In this document: positions 48,541 to 56,233 of the stretch, piece by piece
How the letters are laid out: every line of letters begins with the position of its first letter
Position numbering within the stretch: the first letter of the stretch is position 1
Assembly (NCBI GenBank): GCA_046347195.1
Contig: JAXMGQ010000017.1
Coordinates: forward strand, 1 to 64,000
DNA length: 64,000 nucleotides
Source: TMP-86 sp046347195
GTDB lineage: Bacteria > Pseudomonadota > Gammaproteobacteria > Steroidobacterales > Steroidobacteraceae
Direction of reading: 5' to 3'
Program-made: the position numbers and the translations under genes
Notes under the pieces: generated by a model
The model's database searches: none
Seen by the model: only the letters and a program-made list of their open reading frames with translations
What the model was told of the DNA's origin: nothing

Positions 48541-48593
48541 GATTGTTTACCTGCCGGTCGAAAGTTACAGGATTGAGGCTGGCCAGGGCCTGC

Positions 48594-49702
48594 TCAGGCG
48601 ATTTCGCCGAGCAACCTTCGGAGCATCACGTGCTCGCGCCGAACCTGCTCGCAGCTGTCGGTGGGGAACGCGTCCTGAGTCCAGCGTTGCCCCTCGTACT
48701 CGCTGTCGATCGAACCGGAATAGCCGAGTTTGATCAGTTCCGGAACGATCTCCCTGTAGGAATGCTGTACTCCTCGAAATCATCCGACATATCGTAGAAC
48801 TTGCCATGGATGTTGAAGATGCGGGGCGCAATGGCCTCGAGCATCGCCGGCGTATTGGTGACCGGTCCATATCCCCAGGACATCTGGGCGAGAGCCATGT
48901 CACCCTTGGAGGCTCCCATCGTCTGCACCTTCGCCAGGATCTTGTCGATCGGTTCCGAGTTCTGGAAGGCCGTCTGCACGTAGTCAGCCACCGCCTGCTG
49001 TGCCCCGTGCCGCTTCCAATACTCGACCATCACCCGCGGCAGGCGCTTGCAGAACACACCGAAATCGAGGGTGAAGCCAAGGTGCTTCGTGCCCGTCCGG
49101 TGAATCAGGTCCATGTAGGAGGCAATGTACTTGCCGTCGAGCGGAATCGGCGCATGGATCTCCGGCGCGATGCGAACGTCATACTGTTCCGCGAAAGGTA
49201 AAGCCTTCTCGACGAGCGCAATGGCCGACTCCTCCACGGGACCCGTGGTCGGGCGCACGATCCTGAAGCCGAGACGGTTCGCCAGCTTGATGTGCGTGAC
49301 GAGCGTGTCTACCGCCTCCTGAGGCGACATTTTGCGATGACCGCCCAGGTAGATGTCCACGAAGGTATCGAGGTTTGTCGGCGTCAGGTGGTACTTCGCG
49401 ACCATGGCATGCCATTCGTCGACCCAGGCCTGCGGTGGATCCGGATAGTTCGGCACCATCTCCTCGGCGATGATCTGGAGTCCCGTGGCGCCTATCGAGT
49501 TGACCTCTGCGAGGCAGTCCTCCAGCGACATGGCGTGCTGGTAGAACTCTTCCTGATAACTGTAGAGCGTGACGCCTCGCTTGATCCGGGGCGTTGGCGG
49601 TGTCTTCCCAGGCTTCGCGATCACCGCCGCAAGCGAACCCCGGGAGAGAGCTGCTGCAAGGGCCAGGGTGGAGGTATTCGCCAGAAAGTCTCGTCGCTTC
49701 AT
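48594..49702 (-). CDS. Tat-exported TIM-barrel protein, C-glycoside deglycosidase alpha-like (copy 6), one frame break
   Basis: About 369 aa. The Tat signal MKRRDFLANTSTLALAAAL starts at ATG 49702. The barrel carries YSYQEEFYQHAMSLEDCLAE, VPNYPDPPQAWVDEWH, Glu in APEIHAPI, Asp in FTLDFGVF, His in FNIHGKFYDM and Glu in DSEYEGQRW. One missing base near 48760 separates DDFEEYS from IVPELIKLGYSGSIDSEYE, after which the protein ends ML-RRLLGEIA (stop 48594-48596), the same tail as copy 2. It is the first gene downstream of the perfect LacI-type palindrome at 49755. Confidence 0.75.
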
Positions 49703-49754
49703 TTGTGGCTCCGCGGTTCCTGAGTGGGCCATTGAACCACACAACGCAAGTAGC

Positions 49755-49768
49755 TGTAAACGATTACA
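49755..49768. promoter_or_regulatory. Putative LacI-family operator 3 (best match)
   Basis: TGTAAACGATTACA, extended by one base each side to CTGTAAACGATTACAG. A LacI/GalR-type operator, TGTAANCGNTTACA with central CG, 53 bases upstream of the copy 6 start codon. Confidence 0.75.
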
Positions 49769-49867
49769 GTCGTGTTGCCTCCTGGCGCCGCCTGTGCCAG
49801 CCTACTGCGGTGACCGGAGGGAGCCGGTCAGCGGCACTTCGTGCAGGAGATCAGCAAATTGGATGAA

Positions 49868-49901
49868 TGGCGGGCCGTGCAGCGCTCGAACCTGCGACCA
49901 A
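49868..49901. repeat. Direct repeat of the tRNA-Lys 3' end (left att-like site)
   Basis: 34 bases identical at 32 positions to 54711-54744, which covers the CCA end, acceptor strand, T-arm and variable loop of tRNA-Lys on the same orientation. The copy has no remaining tRNA sequence beyond it. This is the pattern left by site-specific integration at a tRNA 3' end. Confidence 0.75.
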
Positions 49902-50043
49902 AAGTGTAGTAGACAGCATTCTGCGTGGAGCAACTGCGCGCTTGGTTCAAAATGGCAGACTTGGAGCCGTGGCCGGAGGCTCGCTTGCAGCGGGTCATGC
50001 AGGCGGTTCCGTGATTGCGGATGACGGCTGTCAAAGGAGAGCA

Positions 50044-50811
50044 GTGTTACTGGCAAACGTGTTGAGGCGGCTCATCGGAACGCGACTGCGCATAGAGGTA
50101 TTGCCTATTGGCGACACCTGTACCATCTGCAGTAACGGGCTGCGCTCCATGGGACTGCCGGAAGTGGCAATTTCGGAATGCCCGTCAAAACTCAAGGACG
50201 TTGTCAGTAATCTCGTTCTCCAGATTGCACAAAATGGCTGGGAAACTCCTGCCTCACTAATGGAAGGAAAGACTATCGAAGGACGCTTCGTTCGAGCCAA
50301 TCAGAGCATTGTTGAGGTATTTCGGTTAGTACGTGCGAAGCAAGACGACACCGCTTTGCGTGTGGTTGACTTGGAGAATGAATCGATCTTCCCCTATCGA
50401 TTGATTGCCACCCATCTTTGCGCAACGGCGGAATTCGCAGGTCAGGAAGCGCTCAGACTGCTCTTGGTTGCAATCGAGGTGTGGCCGAAGCAGGTTCTGG
50501 CGTCTGATTTGCCCTTGGCGGACTACGAGCTCAATCCCAACAATTTCTGGTCTTGGATTGATTCAGGAACAGCTCTTCTTGACAATGGCCGGTTAGACGA
50601 TGCGATTTTGCAATGGAAAACGGCAGCCTGCATGTGGCCGCGCGGAGCAAAATTGTATGCGAGTAGAATGCTTCGAGGCAGTTCCACTGATCCTCTGCAA
50701 AGTCCAAAGCAACGAGCTCGCAGTTTCTGGCGAACGGTCAACAATGAATCCATTGTTGCGTGGTGTAACGAACTATCAGTGGATCTCCCAGATTCCGCGT
50801 TGATGGATTAG
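50044..50811 (+). CDS. Hypothetical protein, AT-richer than its surroundings
   Basis: 255 aa from the GTG at 50044, which has AAAGGAG five bases upstream; the frame opens earlier at 49867 but that stretch overlaps the tRNA-derived repeat. Codon usage is visibly less GC-rich than in flanking genes, suggesting transfer. The first half has GDTCTICSNGLRSMGLPEV and LVLQIAQNGW, vaguely like DUF4262 proteins. The second half contains a TPR-like helix pair, NNFWSWIDSGTALLDNGRLD and DAILQWKTAACMWPRG. No signal peptide. I do not assign a function. Confidence 0.6.
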   Translation: MLLANVLRRLIGTRLRIEVLPIGDTCTICSNGLRSMGLPEVAISECPSKLKDVVSNLVLQIAQNGWETPASLMEGKTIEGRFVRANQSIVEVFRLVRAKQDDTALRVVDLENESIFPYRLIATHLCATAEFAGQEALRLLLVAIEVWPKQVLASDLPLADYELNPNNFWSWIDSGTALLDNGRLDDAILQWKTAACMWPRGAKLYASRMLRGSSTDPLQSPKQRARSFWRTVNNESIVAWCNELSVDLPDSALMD

Positions 50812-51002
50812 GCATCATGGATCCGCATGATCGATGTCGCGCCCGCCACCTTTGCCACCGTCGAGAGAGTCGGATTTCCATCCCTGGATAGCGCGCGGCG
50901 AAGTCCCTCGCGAGCAAGACCGGTATCTCGCGCCGATTGGCTCGGATTGCGCGCACGCGCGACCACGCCCAGTGCATGCGTCAAAAAAGCGGGATCATCC
51001 AC
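50808..51002 (-). pseudogene. Truncated addiction-module antidote (HigA-like HTH protein)
   Basis: The segment DDPAFLTHALGVVARARN, SQSARDTGLAREGLRRALS and GNPTLSTVAKVAGA matches the C-terminal two-thirds of the small HTH antidotes usually about 95-100 aa long. Upstream in frame SDACIAEG can still be read, then a stop; the N-terminal ~25 residues and the partner toxin are missing. Adjacent hipA begins or ends only 75 bases away. Probably a remnant left by rearrangement inside the island. Confidence 0.6.
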
Positions 51003-51076
51003 GCCCTCGGCAATGCAGGCGTCAGATCTTGACTCAGGCCGCTGATTTCATGGCGGGCCATGGGCGATCGGGTCTT

Positions 51077-52381
51077 TCATCGCGAACCAATCTTCTGTCC
51101 CAGTGCAGTCTTGGCAACGACTCGCTCCTGGTGTTCAAACGCGTCTGCGTACTGATCAAGTTCGCCGGCAGTCATTCCGAGGTCATGTCCTCGCACTCGC
51201 CACGTCGACACAGCCCGGTCGACCTGCGCGAGTATTTCCAGGGCATCCTTGCTCCTCAGCTTGAAGTACGGGGCAACTGCCATCAGCGCGTCGATTGAGG
51301 CAATCGGACCCGCATCTTCGGAAATCCAGGTTATCAGCTCACGCAAACGATCAGGGAAAGGATTGATATCGAAAGCCGGCGACAGGCGCCACTGACCGTT
51401 GGCCACGTGAAGAAACCCGTGATTGCGCAAGTGATCATCGACATTATTGATGAGGATGGAGAAGGCAATTCTCCGCCAAAGCTCTTCGACATCCGCTTGG
51501 GCGGAGGCACCGTTCTGTCGTATCGCATCGACGATTTCAGTATAGGCATGTTCGACAGGATCGCCGATGTCAACGCCCAGCATGGTCGCGGCCGATACAT
51601 ACATCAATCGACCTTTGTCTGTGCGATCAAACCTGCGAATCAACGCGACCGGAGCACCGTCGCTGTCGATGAGCCGAGCCTGCGGCGCGTTGATGCCTGC
51701 GGCTCGCGCAAGCTACATCGCCAGTACCTCGCCTTTTGTGACCGCTCGTTCGTCCTCAACGCTCGGAAACTTGCCAATACTGAGAGCGCCCTCATCATCG
51801 ATGACGGAACACTTGGGACGCAAGCCCCCGAGAGATGTCCCCCGGCCGCGCAGACAAGCCAAGTCTCGTGCCGTTTCTGTACGGGTCTCAACCGCCCGGC
51901 TGGCGGCCGCCAACATTGATAGCTCTATCAAGGGAGGAGTGCTTCGCTGCCCCGCTTCCGGGGAGCGCTGAAAGATGCCCTCTTCATCCTGAAATCGAAG
52001 CGCGCCGACGCGATTCACATCGTCGACTGCCAGGAGAAAGTCGATTGGACTCAACGTTTCGTGATGTTGTCGTCCGCCGGCGGTGCGGTGGGTCGCTCGG
52101 CGCTTGGCGTGATCGCGAAGAATGACGCGCCGCGCCCAGCCATCGGGCTCGGTATCAGCGATTGCACCGTGAAATATCGAGCCGTCTCGGGTTCGTGATT
52201 TGTGGAATTGAGGGCCTGTCAGCAAGGGCAAATCGGGTCCAAGGGCGAAGCGATCGGAGGCCGCCAGCCAATCACGGTCGTACTCAAAAGCTGCGCTTTG
52301 ACGCGCGCCCTGGCTGTCGAAGCGCAGCGTGCCGATTCGACGAAGAGTGTCGCCGAGAAAGACTCCGATCGTGCGCTTCAT
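51077..52381 (-). pseudogene. hipA: HipA-like Ser/Thr kinase toxin with an in-frame stop codon
   Basis: Toxin kinase of the HipBA module (HipA phosphorylates glutamyl-tRNA synthetase in E. coli). Frame is continuous over 434 codons except for one TAG at 51716-51718 or adjacent: VTKGEVLAM-stop-LARAAGINAPQ. Conserved motifs lie on both sides: GTSLGGLRPKCSV upstream, ILINNVDDHLRNHGFLH with the catalytic Asp and SPAFDINPFP with the Mg-binding Asp downstream. Without readthrough only the N-terminal 222 residues would be made, with no kinase core. Start ATG 52381 overlaps the hipB stop by 4 bases. Confidence 0.8.
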
Positions 52382-52653
52382 AACGCTTGAGGACCCTTGG
52401 GCGCGCGAACCCGTTTCGGCAAATGTTTGGTGTCAAGCAAAAGACCTGTGTCATCTCGCCCAGGATCCGCCAGCGCGATCAAGGCGTCCGCGAGACCCAG
52501 GACAAACAGGGTCATGGCGTAAATGCCAAACGCCACGGTGGGGTCGCCTTTCTCAACCTTCAGGTAGGTGTTTTGTGAACACCTATCCGCTCGGCCATCA
52601 TATGAAAAGCCCTTCCTTGGATCGCGAGGCCCCAGCGGTGCCCCTATTTTCAT
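52378..52653 (-). CDS. hipB: HipB-like antitoxin, HTH region frame-shifted
   Basis: 91-residue antitoxin of HipA. The C-terminal part NTYLKVEKGDPTVAFGIYAM and FVLGLADALIALADPGRDD is typical of HipB proteins. In the frame given, the first helix-turn-helix residues read as PRKGFSYDGRADRCSQ; the alternative frame reads AFHMMAERIGVHK, the expected HTH. Two indels, near 52630 and at an A-run near 52573, would restore it. It is the first gene of the hipBA operon. Confidence 0.65.
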   Translation of the reverse strand: MKIGAPLGPRDPRKGFSYDGRADRCSQNTYLKVEKGDPTVAFGIYAMTLFVLGLADALIALADPGRDDTGLLLDTKHLPKRVRAPKGPQAL

Positions 52654-52735
52654 GTGGCTGTTCTCGCCCTATCACACACTCCGACGGTTGCGTCTCCAAT
52701 TGCCGTTGGGCGACCGCGCGAGCAACAATGCGTGG

Positions 52736-53641
52736 ATGCTGTCGTTCGGATTTCCGCCGATTTCCTCGCCATCTGCGGAACTGCTGATCCTCGGAAGCCT
52801 GCCGGGTCGGCTGTCGCTCGAGCGCGGCGAGTACTATGCGAATCCGCAGAATGCGTTCTGGCGGATTCTTGCGGTCCGGTTGCCCCAACTGCCGGCCGAC
52901 TATGCGGGTCGCGTGCGGGTGTTGATCGAGCGTCGCCTGGCGCTCTGGGATGTGCTCGCGGCGGCGACGCGCTCCGGGAGTCTCGATGCCGACATCGCGG
53001 ATGATGCCATCTCGAATAACTTCCGCGCGTTCTTCCACGCTCATCCTCACATTCGACTGATCGGTTTCAATGGCGCCACCGCTGCCAAGCTCTATGAACG
53101 GCACGTGATGCCGACGTTGAGTGACGAGCAGCGGGGGATCGCGCTTGAGACGTTGCCGTCGACCAGCGGTGCACATGCGGGCGTGGCCTTCACGCAGAAG
53201 GTCGAGCGCTGGTCGATCCTGTTCGACGCCGCGACGGAGGTTGCGCCCGGCGCGCCTGCCGCGCGCGCGTTCAAACCGAATGGGTGGCCCACCGTGATTC
53301 CGCGGATCATCGTGCGCGATCCAGAAAACCTCATCACGTTCGTGAAGCGAGCCTTTGGCGCGGAGGGCGGAAATCATCCTGGGCGTCCGGCTGAGATGTG
53401 GATCGGCGATTCCCTCCTCCTGGTCAGTGACGGCGGCGGGCTGCGTGACGCGATGCCGGCGTTCTTGTATGTGTACGTGGAAGACGTCGATGCGATCTAC
53501 GCACGAGCGTTGGCCGAGGGTGCGAGTTCCGTCGAAGCACCGGCTCAGATGACCTACGGCGATCGGCGCGCCACCATCCAAGACCCCTGGGGCAACACCT
53601 GGCAGGTCGCCATGCATCGAGCCGTGCAATACAGGTCGTGA
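52736..53641 (+). CDS. DNA-deoxyinosine (hypoxanthine) glycosylase fused to a VOC-fold domain
   Basis: About 301 aa. Residues ~1-160 are a uracil-DNA-glycosylase-fold repair enzyme: LSFGFPPISSPSAELLILGS, LPGRLSLERGEYYANPQNAF, NNFRAFFHAHPHIRLIGFNG and LPSTSGAH. Residues ~175-300 are a glyoxalase/bleomycin-resistance-like (VOC) domain: GWPTVIPRIIVRDPENLI, FGAEGG, DSLLLVSDGGG, FLYVYVEDVDAIYARAL and DPWGNTWQVA. I know of no usual pairing of these two. The start is uncertain: 52736 begins MLSFGFPP; the frame extends up to 52568. Fusion could have arisen by loss of the stop between neighbours, or by a sequence error. Confidence 0.7.
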   Translation: MLSFGFPPISSPSAELLILGSLPGRLSLERGEYYANPQNAFWRILAVRLPQLPADYAGRVRVLIERRLALWDVLAAATRSGSLDADIADDAISNNFRAFFHAHPHIRLIGFNGATAAKLYERHVMPTLSDEQRGIALETLPSTSGAHAGVAFTQKVERWSILFDAATEVAPGAPAARAFKPNGWPTVIPRIIVRDPENLITFVKRAFGAEGGNHPGRPAEMWIGDSLLLVSDGGGLRDAMPAFLYVYVEDVDAIYARALAEGASSVEAPAQMTYGDRRATIQDPWGNTWQVAMHRAVQYRS

Positions 53642-53742
53642 TTGGACTGCACTGGTTACCGGCGTTACTTAGTGTCATTTATAGGTAATTCGAGGCTGTG
53701 AGTGTGACAGGAGTGACCGAATCGGGAACATTCCTTGCGCCC

Positions 53743-54201
53743 TTACCTTGAGGGCGGCGCCTCATCGCGTGAAGTACGCAGCGTTTTGCCCTGCCGCCGA
53801 ACTTCAGTGAACTTGGCGATGATGGTCTCGAACAGCTTCGGGGGCAGGAAGCCGTAGTGGTAGCGATCCTTCTGACCGGGGATCGGCCGTAGATCGAATC
53901 CTGGCCATGTGAAGACGTTGAAATCGTCGAGTACGATCCACGACGGTTGATCGTCCAATGCCAGATGACGCTTGACCGCCGGCGGGATTTCGATGGCGGC
54001 CTCTGGATCGCGATGTGGGCTGTGTGTGATTGGGGCCACAGTGACCAGCGGTGCTTTGCCCTCGGGTTGCAGCACAACCAACACGATCGCGCAGGGGCGG
54101 TTCTTGCGGCCCTCAACATGGCCCGCTTCGGCTTCATCGCTCCAGAGGTAGGAGTACGAGATCACCAAACCCGCTTCGGGCTGCGGGAATCCCATGCGCA
54201 A
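53743..54201 (-). CDS. PemK/MazF-like toxin of a type II toxin-antitoxin system
   Basis: About 152 aa. GLVISYSYLWSDEAEAG followed by GRKNRPCAIVL and PLVTVAPITHS resembles the PemK/MazF growth-inhibitor fold (small endoribonucleases). The C-terminal ~60 residues (DRYHYGFLPPKLFETI and on) are an extension. It starts 12 bases after the stop of the Phd-like gene, a normal antitoxin-toxin arrangement. The assignment is from short motifs and the pairing, not from full-length similarity. Confidence 0.6.
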   Translation of the reverse strand: MRMGFPQPEAGLVISYSYLWSDEAEAGHVEGRKNRPCAIVLVVLQPEGKAPLVTVAPITHSPHRDPEAAIEIPPAVKRHLALDDQPSWIVLDDFNVFTWPGFDLRPIPGQKDRYHYGFLPPKLFETIIAKFTEVRRQGKTLRTSRDEAPPSR

Positions 54202-54213
54202 CCCGGCTGCCGG

Positions 54214-54486
54214 CTATTTCTGCTCTTTGAGCAGTTCGTTGAGGTGATCGTGAACCGGATTCATCTTGGCGGCCTCAATTGCGTCGGCCAGCTCCGCGGG
54301 CAGCTCGTTGATGCGATACGCGCGACGTTCCAAGGCGCGTAGTCGCTGCAGTTCCGAATACTCATGCGCTGATACGAAATAGCCGCTGGTGCGCCCGTAG
54401 CTCGTAATCGCGATTGGCTCGCGCTGCGCGGCTTCTTTGTAGCGCCCGAAATTCTTGGCGAACTCGGTAGCGGTGATGGCGACCAT
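54214..54486 (-). CDS. Phd/YefM-like antitoxin
   Basis: 90 aa. The N-terminus, MVAITATEFAKNFGRYKE followed by EPIAITSYGRTSGYFVS, is a typical Phd/YefM DNA-binding fold; the C-terminus, HDHLNELLKEQK, is likely the toxin-binding part. ATG 54486 has AAGGA about five bases upstream; the frame opens earlier but runs through the tRNA gene. A perfect palindrome lies 29 bases upstream and is the expected autoregulatory site. Confidence 0.78.
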   Translation of the reverse strand: MVAITATEFAKNFGRYKEAAQREPIAITSYGRTSGYFVSAHEYSELQRLRALERRAYRINELPAELADAIEAAKMNPVHDHLNELLKEQK

Positions 54487-54514
54487 GGATTCCTTCTCCA
54501 AAATACGTAACAGG

Positions 54515-54534
54515 CGTAATTTACGGAAATTACG
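54515..54534. promoter_or_regulatory. Palindromic operator of the toxin-antitoxin pair
   Basis: CGTAATTT, spacer ACGG, AAATTACG: two 8-base arms, perfect. A third CGTAA element lies at 54506-54510. Typical of the site through which Phd/YefM-type antitoxins repress their own operon. Confidence 0.65.
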
Positions 54535-54710
54535 TGCCTTAGTCAAGGATGCCCTGTACCTATCGATGGCGTCCGACCAGCCCCGCTGGATAACAGCGAT
54601 AACTCGCACTTGCGCGAAGGTACCGAATGCCGCGAACTGTGCCAGCCAATGTGCCACGGCGAAACCTTGACATTGATGGCCGTCTATAACTAATTGATTT
54701 AATTGTTTTT

Positions 54711-54744
54711 TGGTGGGCCGTGCAGGGCTCGAACCTGCGACCAA
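54711..54744. repeat. tRNA-Lys 3'-end copy of the direct repeat (right att-like site)
   Basis: The 34-base segment that is repeated at 49868-49901 with two mismatches (positions 4 and 16). It lies inside the functional tRNA gene and marks the right boundary of the putative island 49868-54744. Confidence 0.7.
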
Positions 54745-54786
54745 TTCCTTAAAAGGGAACTGCTCTACCAACTGAGCTAACGGCCC
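54711..54786 (-). tRNA. tRNA-Lys (anticodon TTT)
   Basis: 76 bases including an encoded CCA. The 5' end is GGGCCGTTAGCTCAGTTGG; the anticodon stem-loop has CCCTTTTAAGG with anticodon TTT; the T-arm is GCAGGTTCGAGCCCTGC; the acceptor 3' strand is ACGGCCCACCA. All arms pair. It lies downstream of queC, the usual gammaproteobacterial position, and its 3' end is duplicated at 49868. Confidence 0.95.
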
Positions 54787-54803
54787 GTCGAAGGCGGGCG
54801 CGC

Positions 54804-54833
54804 ATCATATCACGGATAATTTACTTGAAGTAA
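54804..54833 (-). promoter_or_regulatory. Promoter of tRNA-Lys
   Basis: On the minus strand: -35-like TTACTT (54833-54828), 18-base spacer, -10 TATGAT (54809-54804). A GC-rich stretch GCGCGCCC follows the -10, 17 bases before the tRNA 5' end; such discriminators accompany stringently controlled stable-RNA promoters. Confidence 0.55.
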
Positions 54834-54861
54834 GATATACAACTATTTGTTTTAACTGCAA

Positions 54862-55557
54862 TTAAAATTCACGCCCGCCCCGATCTGAAACGTAGCGCGT
54901 CGGATCCGCGACCCCCGCCGCCCGGAACCCTTCCGCGCGCAGCCGGCACGAATCGCAGCGCCCGCAGGCACGCCCCGCCTCATCCGCGCGATAGCAGGAC
55001 ACCGTCGCGCCGAAGTCCACGCCCAGCCGCAGTCCCTCGCGGATGATCTGTGCCTTCGACCACCGGATGAGGGGCGCCCGGATCCGCCATCGCTGCCCCT
55101 CGACACCGGCCTTGGTGGCGAGGTTCGCCAGATGCTCGAAGGCCTCGATGAAGGCGGGACGGCAATCCGGGTAGCCGGAATAGTCGACGGCGTTCACGCC
55201 CACGAACAGGTCATGGGCGCCGAGCACCTCGGCCCAGCCCAGCGCCAGCGCCAGGAGCTGCGTGTTGCGCGCCGGCACATAGGTGACCGGAATGCCCTTC
55301 GAAGGTGCCGTGGGCACCGCGATGCGGCTGTCGGTGAGCGCCGAGCCGCCGATGCCCGCGAGGTCGATGCGCATGGTGCGATGTTCGAGGGCGCCGAGCG
55401 AGCGCGCCACCGCGGCGGCGGCATCGAGTTCAGCGCGGTGCCGCTGCCCGTAATCCACCGACAGCGCATGGCACTCGAAGCCCTGTGAACGCGCGATCGC
55501 GAGGCAGGTGGCGGAGTCCAGGCCGCCCGAGAGCAGCACCACGGCGCGCGGGGTCAT
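54862..55557 (-). CDS. queC: 7-cyano-7-deazaguanine synthase
   Basis: Queuosine pathway enzyme that converts 7-carboxy-7-deazaguanine to preQ0, using ATP and ammonia; 231 aa. ATP pyrophosphatase loop SGGLDSATCL, VDYGQRHRAEL, and the C-terminal zinc site with CGRCDSCRLR plus an earlier Cys. ATG 55557 overlaps the queE stop (ATGA), so the two are coupled. Last protein gene of the ruv-tol-que series before tRNA-Lys. Confidence 0.95.
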   Translation of the reverse strand: MTPRAVVLLSGGLDSATCLAIARSQGFECHALSVDYGQRHRAELDAAAAVARSLGALEHRTMRIDLAGIGGSALTDSRIAVPTAPSKGIPVTYVPARNTQLLALALGWAEVLGAHDLFVGVNAVDYSGYPDCRPAFIEAFEHLANLATKAGVEGQRWRIRAPLIRWSKAQIIREGLRLGVDFGATVSCYRADEAGRACGRCDSCRLRAEGFRAAGVADPTRYVSDRGGREF

Positions 55558-56201
55558 CGGCCGCGCGCATCGCCCCACAGGATCTTGTGGAGCTGGAGCT
55601 GGAAGCGGACGTCGAGCCGCTCGTCGAGGATCCACTGCGCGAGATCCGCCGCCGGCACTTGGCCGAAGCTTGGCGAGAACAGCAGACCGCAGCGGCCCTG
55701 CAGACCGTGTTCGCGGATGAATGCCCGGCTCCACTCGAAATCCGCACGCGAGCAGATCACGAACTTGAGCTGGTCCCCCGGCCCGAGCAGCGGGAGGTTC
55801 TCCAGCCGGTTGCGCGCGGCCTCACCCGAGTCCGGCGTCTTGATGTCCACCACCCGGCAGACCCGCGGATCCACGGGGCCGATGTCCAGCGCCCTGCTGG
55901 TCTCCAGCGATACCCGGTAACCGGCATCGCAGAGCTGGCGCAGCAGCGGCAGGCACGCAGGCTGTGCCAGGGGCTCCCCGCCCGTGACGCAGACGTAGCG
56001 GGCGCCGAGGCGGCCACCCGGTCCAGATTTCCGGCAGCGCCAGGAACTCGCCCTCGTGGAAGGCATGGGCGGTATCGCAGTACTGACAGCGCAGCGGGCA
56101 GCCGGTGAGGCGCACGAACACCGTGGGCTGGCCCACGGTATCCGCCTCTCCCTGCAAGGAATGGAAGATCTCGTTGATGTGCGCACGCGCGCCGCCCGCA
56201 C
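55554..56201 (-). CDS. queE: 7-carboxy-7-deazaguanine synthase, two probable frame breaks
   Basis: Radical-SAM enzyme making 7-carboxy-7-deazaguanine from 6-carboxy-tetrahydropterin; about 215 aa. The N-terminal part INEIFHSLQGEADTVGQPT with the cluster motif CPLRCQYCDTAHAF (CxxxCxxC) lies in one frame; RYVCVTGGEPLAQPACLPL and the rest lie in another, the switch being near 56020. A further break near 56185 separates the likely GTG starts (56201 or 56186) from INEIF. Single missing bases explain both. Flanked by cpoB and queC in the conserved order. Confidence 0.85.
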   Translation of the reverse strand: MRAARVRTSTRSSIPCRERRIPWASPRCSCASPAARCAVSTAIPPMPSTRASSWRCRKSGPGGRLGARYVCVTGGEPLAQPACLPLLRQLCDAGYRVSLETSRALDIGPVDPRVCRVVDIKTPDSGEAARNRLENLPLLGPGDQLKFVICSRADFEWSRAFIREHGLQGRCGLLFSPSFGQVPAADLAQWILDERLDVRFQLQLHKILWGDARGR

Positions 56202-56233
56202 CTCCTGGCGCGAGGGCGCGGAACCGGCGCCGC

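Noticed and set aside
49867..50043. N-terminal extension of the 50044 gene from ATG 49867
   Set aside because: It would translate the tRNA-derived repeat; the GTG at 50044 has a strong ribosome-binding site.
49868..54744. Integrase or transposase in the tRNA-Lys island
   Set aside because: I looked in both strands for tyrosine/serine recombinase and DDE transposase motifs and found none; only the boundary repeat and cargo are present.
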